10,043 bases of DNA from Campylobacteraceae bacterium (GTDB taxonomy: Bacteria; Campylobacterota; Campylobacteria; Campylobacterales; Sulfurovaceae): assembly GCA_027002665.1 (NCBI GenBank), contig JALWZK010000326.1, forward strand, positions 1 through 10,043. The letters run 5' to 3'. Position numbers and translations under genes: made by a program. This document shows, one piece after another, positions 5,470 through 10,043 of this stretch. The first letter of the stretch is position 1; every line of letters begins with the position of its first letter. The notes below the pieces were generated by a model that was not told where the DNA came from, made no database searches, and was given only the letters and a program-made list of their open reading frames with translations.

Positions 5470-6864
5470 TTGGCTCGGAAGATTCGACTTTTTATTAAAA
5501 ATGTAGCTCAACATATCATTTTAAAAAGTATTGATAATATGTTTAGAGATGAGTTAGATTATATCCTTTTCCTATCTATGATAAGAGATATAAAGGGTAG
5601 AATAGATATAGCGATACACTCTTATGTGTTAATGCCAAACTATTTAGAGTTTATAGCCACTCCTTCAGATGAGACAACTATATCTAAGTTTATGCAATCT
5701 CTTGGACGACGATATGTGGGATACTATAATAAAAAGTATAACAGAAGAGGAACTCTATGGGAGGGGAGATATAAATCATCTCTTGTTGAAGATAGTTTCA
5801 TCTTTGATGTTATGAGATATATTGAGTTGAGACCTATGAGAGAGGGATTGGTAAAAGATGCCTCTCTATATAGATATAGTAGTATCCGTAGTAATCTATT
5901 AAACGAAAAAGATAAGATAGTAACTCCCCATAGAGTATATAGAGATTTAGGTTATAGAGATGAAGATAGAATAAAACGGTATTCTCAAATTTTCTACTTG
6001 GAGACAAATAGAGAGCAATTTATAGTAAGTTGTTTAGAAAAACAGCTTATTACAGGTAGCAAATCATTCGTTTTAAAATTAGAAAGATTGATAGGTATAA
6101 CTCTCAGAGAGAGGCAGAGAGGACGACCGAGAAAAAAATTAGAACAAGGAAGAAAAAGTATGTATAAAAAATTGGTAGTCTTGGATAAAAAGAGACATAG
6201 TGACTTAAAAGTTAAACCTATGAGAGATTTAAATTTTGCAAGAGGAAACTCATTTATTCCCCTTCTTGCAACTGAAGTGGCTCTAATTGGTTCAACCTTT
6301 CCGATTGTTTTTACAGATAATGAAAATCCATCATTAGTCGCTTTAGTATCTCTTGGTGGAGAGAGTTTGGCAATTAACCATGAGGGGAAATGGATTACAA
6401 ACTATATTCCAGCTTTCATTAGAAGATACCCTTTCGCAATTGCACAGACAGAAGATAATCCTCAACAGAAAGTTATCTTAATAGATGAGGAGTCCGATTT
6501 AGTATCAACCATAGAAGGGAATGAGTTATTCTTGGAAGATGGAACTCAGAGCGATACACTAAAAAATGCTATTAATTTTTTAACAAATTATGAGAATCAA
6601 TTTACCATTACTAAAAATGTGGCTAAGGTTATTAGGGATAGTGGTATCTTGGAAGAGAGAGAGATAGCAGTTGGTGAAGGTGATGAGAAGCAGGTCCTAG
6701 TAAATGGATTTAAGATTATAGATAGAGAGAAGTTAAATAGTTTAAGTGATGATATATTGGCAGATTGGGTTAGAAAAGGTATTATTACTCTAATTGATGC
6801 CCATATTAAATCTTTGGAAAATATTAATACCCTCTTTGAGTTAGCCCAACAGAGACAGAGTTAA
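5470..6864 (+). CDS. Fusion protein: degenerate REP-associated tyrosine transposase (Y1) domain + SapC domain
   Basis: This 464-residue protein begins at TTG, with GGAGAAAGA 5 nt upstream, and opens MARKIR as RAYT proteins do. Residues 1-150 are a Y1 transposase domain with VLMPN (53-57), GRRYVGYYNKKYNRRGTLWEGRYKSS (79-104) and RYIELRPMREGLV (116-128). The RAYT C-terminal part follows, with an RGRPRKK AT-hook-like tail (217-223). The HUH metal site is lost: positions 57-60 read N-Y-L-E instead of N-H-x-H. Y117, at the position of the family nucleophile, is kept. Residues 231-464 are a full SapC domain (KKRHSDLKVKP, IPLLATEV, FPIVFTDN, YIPAFIRRYPF, DAHIKSLENINTLF). SapC is linked to S-layer protein export in C. 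fetus; its biochemical role is unknown. The gene is first in the operon, 27 bp before the ABC transporter gene. Both halves share codon use, so the fusion is not recent. I infer a non-catalytic DNA- or RNA-binding module. Confidence 0.88.
   Translation: MARKIRLFIKNVAQHIILKSIDNMFRDELDYILFLSMIRDIKGRIDIAIHSYVLMPNYLEFIATPSDETTISKFMQSLGRRYVGYYNKKYNRRGTLWEGRYKSSLVEDSFIFDVMRYIELRPMREGLVKDASLYRYSSIRSNLLNEKDKIVTPHRVYRDLGYRDEDRIKRYSQIFYLETNREQFIVSCLEKQLITGSKSFVLKLERLIGITLRERQRGRPRKKLEQGRKSMYKKLVVLDKKRHSDLKVKPMRDLNFARGNSFIPLLATEVALIGSTFPIVFTDNENPSLVALVSLGGESLAINHEGKWITNYIPAFIRRYPFAIAQTEDNPQQKVILIDEESDLVSTIEGNELFLEDGTQSDTLKNAINFLTNYENQFTITKNVAKVIRDSGILEEREIAVGEGDEKQVLVNGFKIIDREKLNSLSDDILADWVRKGIITLIDAHIKSLENINTLFELAQQRQS
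6146..6162 (+). promoter_or_regulatory. Possible internal translation start for free SapC
   Basis: AAGGAAG is followed, 9 nt after AAGGA, by an ATG (6160-6162) that is codon 231 of the fusion. The peptide from there begins MYKKLVVLDKKRH, resembling the start of stand-alone SapC proteins, and runs 234 residues to the same stop at 6864, close to the usual SapC length of about 250. It could allow a second, transposase-free product, or be a relic of the original sapC start. Confidence 0.4.
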
Positions 6865-6891
6865 AATTAATCTTATAGGAGCAAACCGTTA

Positions 6892-8664
6892 ATGGCAAAT
6901 ATGCAATTACCTCATCAGAGAAGAGAAACAGGAGAGTTAAGAAAGGCTCTATTTAAAGCTAAAATAGCATTTTTTATGGCAGGTTTCTTTAGTCTATTTA
7001 TAAATCTTTTAATGTTAGTTCCTGCACTATATATGTTGCAACTCTATGGGAGGGTTGTAACGAGTAGAAGTGAAGAGACTCTCTATATGCTTACAGGCTT
7101 AGTTATTGTCCTCTTTATAACCTTAGCCCTCTTAGAGATGGTTCGCTCAAGAATACTTGTCCGAATTGGAAATAAGATGGATAAGATATTAAATCAGAGG
7201 GTTTTTGATGCCCTATTTAAATTGGCAGAGAAATATCCCGGAAAGGCTTCAGCTTCGGCACTATCAGATTTAACACAGATTAGACAATTTATGACAGGTA
7301 ATGGACTATTTGCCTTTTTTGATGCTCCATGGATGCCGATATATATTGCACTTCTATTCTATTTCCATGAAGATTACGGATATTTTGCAATTTTTGCGGC
7401 AATTGTCTTAATAATTATTACGATTATTAATAACTACTCTACAAAAAGTAAATTGGATGAAGCAAATAGACATAACTCATCATCTATGATGTTTGTAAAT
7501 ACAAATCTTAGAAATGCTGAAGTTATCCACGCTATGGGTATGAAAGATAATATTAGAAATATCTGGCAAAATAAACACTATAGTTTCTTAAGAGCTCAAA
7601 GTGAAGCAAGTGCTCATGCTGGAGTATGGGCAAATATCTCTAAAATTACCAGAATGATGTTTCAATCTCTAATGTTGGGATTGGGGGGATATCTGGTTAT
7701 TCAAAATGAGGTTGGTGCTGGTATGATGATAGCAGGTTCTATTGTTATGGGTAGAGCATTAGCCCCACTCGATTTAATGGTAAATACTTGGAAACAGTTT
7801 AGTAGTGCAAGAACATCTTATAAGAGATTAAATGCTCTCTTAAATGATTTTCCAAAAGAGAAGGAGTATATGGAGCTTCCACCACCAACGGGCGAACTTC
7901 TATTGGAGCAGGTTGTAGTAGTCCCTCCAAATAGTAAGATCCCATCTCTTAGAGGTATCTCAATGCAGATTAATAAGGGAGATGTTGTTGGAGTTATTGG
8001 ACCCAGTGCAGCTGGAAAATCATCTCTTGCAAGAGCCATACTTGGTGTCTGGCCACTTCAAAATGGAAAAGTTAGACTTGACGGAGCTGATATATCCCAA
8101 TGGGATAAGGTAGCCCTCGGGAAATATATAGGCTATCTCCCGCAAGATATAGAGCTGTTTGATGGAACTGTGAGTCAAAATATAGCTCGGTTCAATAAGA
8201 TTGACCCTAAGAGCGTTGTCAAAGCCGCACAGATGGCAGGTGTTCACGATATGATATTGAGATTACCCGATGGATATGATACAAAAATAGGTGTTGGGGG
8301 TTCAACTCTATCCGGTGGACAGAGACAGAGAATAGGAATAGCAAGAGCAATATATGGGGACCCCGTGCTGGTTGTCTTAGATGAGCCAAATTCAAATCTT
8401 GACGAGGCTGGGGAGGCTGGACTACTTCAAGCAATTAACTATTTAAAACAGATAAAAAGCACCGTTATCTTAATTACACATAGAGCAAATATACTCCAAG
8501 TTACAAATAAGATAGCCGTTTTAAAGGGTGGACTATTGGAGATGTATGGAGCCACTAATGCTGTCTTAGCAAAATTAAGAGCAAATAATGCACCTAAACC
8601 TAAGCCGACTCCAACCAAGGGACCTGTTATGTCTAAACCAACACTTAGCAAACCAAGTAGTTAA
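6892..8664 (+). CDS. sapD: Type I secretion ABC transporter, PrtD/SapD-like permease-ATPase
   Basis: This is the inner-membrane motor of a type I secretion system, a fused half-transporter that works as a dimer. Residues 25-310 hold the membrane domain, with hydrophobic segments near 26-48, 65-85, 138-158, 164-182 and 255-290. There is no N-terminal C39 peptidase domain. The ATPase domain carries Walker A GPSAAGKS (370-377), Q-loop Q418, signature LSGGQRQR (473-480), Walker B VLVVLDEP (492-499) with the PrtD-type NSNLDEAGE following, and H-loop H530. These are the marks of the PrtD subgroup, which exports substrates with uncleaved C-terminal signals. The tail (about 566-590) is low-complexity, rich in Pro, Lys, Thr and Ser, and unusual. 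The start ATG has TAGGAG about 10 nt upstream; an alternative ATG lies three codons in. The next gene begins 9 nt after the stop. The symbol is assigned by analogy with C. fetus. Confidence 0.93.
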   Translation: MANMQLPHQRRETGELRKALFKAKIAFFMAGFFSLFINLLMLVPALYMLQLYGRVVTSRSEETLYMLTGLVIVLFITLALLEMVRSRILVRIGNKMDKILNQRVFDALFKLAEKYPGKASASALSDLTQIRQFMTGNGLFAFFDAPWMPIYIALLFYFHEDYGYFAIFAAIVLIIITIINNYSTKSKLDEANRHNSSSMMFVNTNLRNAEVIHAMGMKDNIRNIWQNKHYSFLRAQSEASAHAGVWANISKITRMMFQSLMLGLGGYLVIQNEVGAGMMIAGSIVMGRALAPLDLMVNTWKQFSSARTSYKRLNALLNDFPKEKEYMELPPPTGELLLEQVVVVPPNSKIPSLRGISMQINKGDVVGVIGPSAAGKSSLARAILGVWPLQNGKVRLDGADISQWDKVALGKYIGYLPQDIELFDGTVSQNIARFNKIDPKSVVKAAQMAGVHDMILRLPDGYDTKIGVGGSTLSGGQRQRIGIARAIYGDPVLVVLDEPNSNLDEAGEAGLLQAINYLKQIKSTVILITHRANILQVTNKIAVLKGGLLEMYGATNAVLAKLRANNAPKPKPTPTKGPVMSKPTLSKPSS

Positions 8665-8673
8665 GGATTTTTG

Positions 8674-9966
8674 ATGAATGGACAAGATAACCGTATGCCA
8701 TCAGATAATACAACACCGGCAATTATTTTTGGATTGATAGTTGTTATTACTGTATTTGGATTTATTGGTGGTTGGATGTATTATGCTCCACTCGCTTCCA
8801 CTTCTGTGGCAGTTGGACAGGTAGTAGCAGGTGGAGTTAAACAGAAAGTGCAACACTTAGATGGTGGAAGTATAAAGAAAATCTATGTTAAAGATGGAGA
8901 TGTTGTAAAAAGGGGTGATATATTAATAGAGTTAGATGATATTCAGATAAAGGAGAATTTAAACATTCTAAACTCCCAATATCAAACTGCTCTCGCTACA
9001 TATGCAAGATTAAAAGCTCAAAGAGATAATCTGAGTTCAATAGATTTTCCAAAGGGAATTAAAAGGAGTATAATTGAAAATCAGATAAATATATTTAATA
9101 TTAGTAAAAAATCTCTCAGAGATGAGGATTTAATTACTAAAAGAAGGATATTACAGATTAAAAAACAGATAGTTAGTTTAAAAGCTCTAATTAATAGTAA
9201 TAAGAAGAGGTTGAGAGCAATCTCTAAGCAGAAAGAGGAGCAGGAGATTCTATTTGCTCAACAACTTGTAGATAAGCTTAAAATTCAAGAGTTGGAGAGA
9301 GAAGCAAATAGAATAGAGGGGGATATTGCAAGTAAAATAGCCGATATTGCAAGACTTAGAGAGCAGATTAATGAGTTAGAAACTCAGAAGCTTTTAAGAA
9401 AAAAGAAGTTTAAAGAGGATATCTTAGATAAATTGGTTAAAACTAAATCTCAAATAGAGGATTTAAAATCAAAAATTATTGCGACTGAGGATAAATTAAA
9501 AAGAACTAAAATTAAAGCTCCTATTGCTGGAACAATCGTGGGACTTAAATTCCATACCATAGGTGAAGTTATAAGAAGAGGTGAGGATATTTTAGAGATA
9601 GTTCCAAAAGACTCTAAACTACTGATTGTTGCAAAAGTAAAAACAACCGATATAGATAAGGTTAAGGTTGGACTCTTAGCACAGGTTATGTTCCCTGCTT
9701 TTAATATGAGAAAGATACGATTTATAGAGGGTAGGGTAATTAGTGTATCTGCTGATAGCTTTATAGACAAGGCTACCCATAGACCATACTATGAAGCAAA
9801 AATAGAGGTCACAAAAGAGGGATTAGATGAGCTAAAAAAACATAATTATACATTAGTTGCAGGAATGCCAGCTACTGTAATGATACAACTTGGAACGCGA
9901 ACAACACTTGAGTATATACTTAAACCATTTCAAAATATGTTAATTCGAGGATTTAATGAAGAGTAA
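8674..9966 (+). CDS. sapE: Type I secretion membrane fusion protein, HlyD/PrtE/SapE-like
   Basis: This is the periplasmic adaptor linking the ABC transporter to the outer-membrane channel. The 430-residue product has a short cytoplasmic N-terminus, one membrane segment (about residues 16-38) and the first lipoyl half-motif GGSIKKIYVKDGDVVKRGDILIELD (64-88). A long charged coiled coil spans about 90-275. The second lipoyl half, KAPIAGTIVGLKFHTIGEVIRRGEDILEIVP (281-311), and a beta-barrel follow, ending in the family signature GMPATVMIQLGTRTTLEYILKPF (397-419). The frame is open from a TTG at 8671, but the ATG at 8674 is 5 nt from AAGGAT and is the better start. The ribosome-binding site overlaps the stop of the transporter gene, and the 3' end overlaps the next gene by 11 nt, which suggests translational coupling. 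The symbol is by analogy. Confidence 0.92.
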   Translation: MNGQDNRMPSDNTTPAIIFGLIVVITVFGFIGGWMYYAPLASTSVAVGQVVAGGVKQKVQHLDGGSIKKIYVKDGDVVKRGDILIELDDIQIKENLNILNSQYQTALATYARLKAQRDNLSSIDFPKGIKRSIIENQINIFNISKKSLRDEDLITKRRILQIKKQIVSLKALINSNKKRLRAISKQKEEQEILFAQQLVDKLKIQELEREANRIEGDIASKIADIARLREQINELETQKLLRKKKFKEDILDKLVKTKSQIEDLKSKIIATEDKLKRTKIKAPIAGTIVGLKFHTIGEVIRRGEDILEIVPKDSKLLIVAKVKTTDIDKVKVGLLAQVMFPAFNMRKIRFIEGRVISVSADSFIDKATHRPYYEAKIEVTKEGLDELKKHNYTLVAGMPATVMIQLGTRTTLEYILKPFQNMLIRGFNEE

Positions 9967-10043
9967 AATTATATTTTTAACCCTATTTTTATGGTGTAGC
10001 TATAGTAGTGCAGAGATTTTAACTATATCGGAAGCCTATAATC
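9956..10043 (+). CDS. sapF: Partial TolC-family outer-membrane channel protein (SapF-like), N-terminus only
   Basis: The ATG at 9956 opens a frame of 29 codons that runs off the right edge. It overlaps the end of the membrane fusion protein gene by 11 nt in another frame and has GAGGA 4 nt upstream. The peptide begins with Lys-Ser-Lys and a hydrophobic stretch (IIFLTLFLWC), then SYSSA-E as a probable cleavage site near residue 19. It continues ILTISEAYN, which resembles the first helix of TolC-type proteins after the signal peptide. Family assignment rests on this short motif plus the conserved order ABC transporter, fusion protein, TolC in type I secretion operons. The Cys in the signal region is not in a convincing lipobox. 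Confidence 0.75.
   Translation, partial: MKSKIIFLTLFLWCSYSSAEILTISEAYN

Noticed and set aside
9450..9770. 106-codon minus-strand open frame inside the membrane fusion protein gene
   Set aside because: It is a shadow of the real gene, with no ribosome-binding site and low-complexity Ser/Leu/Ile content.

Overview
The window comes from an AT-rich Gram-negative bacterium, most likely a Campylobacterota (epsilonproteobacterium). The reasons are strong A/T bias at third codon positions, arginine encoded mostly by AGA, clear -10 boxes with poor -35 boxes, and an operon matching the Campylobacter fetus sapCDEF order. I cannot name a genus from sequence alone.

Left part (1-4523) is housekeeping. 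On the minus strand, a partial membrane-anchored hypothetical gene runs off the left edge. It is preceded by purT (formate-dependent GAR formyltransferase) and rpsU (ribosomal protein bS21, with an unusually strong Shine-Dalgarno sequence and its own terminator). Divergent from rpsU, on the plus strand, lies a two-gene unit: nnr (bifunctional NAD(P)H-hydrate epimerase/dehydratase) and hisD (histidinol dehydrogenase, TTG start).

Middle (4524-5321): a minus-strand MipA/OmpV-family outer-membrane protein gene converges on hisD with the two stop codons directly abutting. A 12-bp perfect inverted repeat lies inside its 3' end.

Right part (5470-10043) is a type I secretion operon in the order sapC-sapD-sapE-sapF: a SapC-family protein, a PrtD-like ABC ATPase/permease, an HlyD-like membrane fusion protein and the start of a TolC-like outer-membrane channel. 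In C. fetus the same set exports S-layer proteins, so an S-layer or RTX-like substrate is expected nearby but is not in the window.

The most unusual item is the first gene of this operon. Its 464-residue product is an in-frame fusion of a complete REP-associated tyrosine transposase (RAYT, Y1/HUH family, about residues 1-225) to a complete SapC domain (about 231-464). The HUH metal-binding motif is destroyed (Asn-Tyr-Leu-Glu where family members have Asn-His-x-His), while the presumed nucleophilic tyrosine and the C-terminal RGRP AT-hook-like tail remain. This looks like a domesticated, non-catalytic nucleic-acid-binding domain attached to a secretion-linked protein. A ribosome-binding site and ATG sit exactly at the domain junction, so free SapC might also be made.
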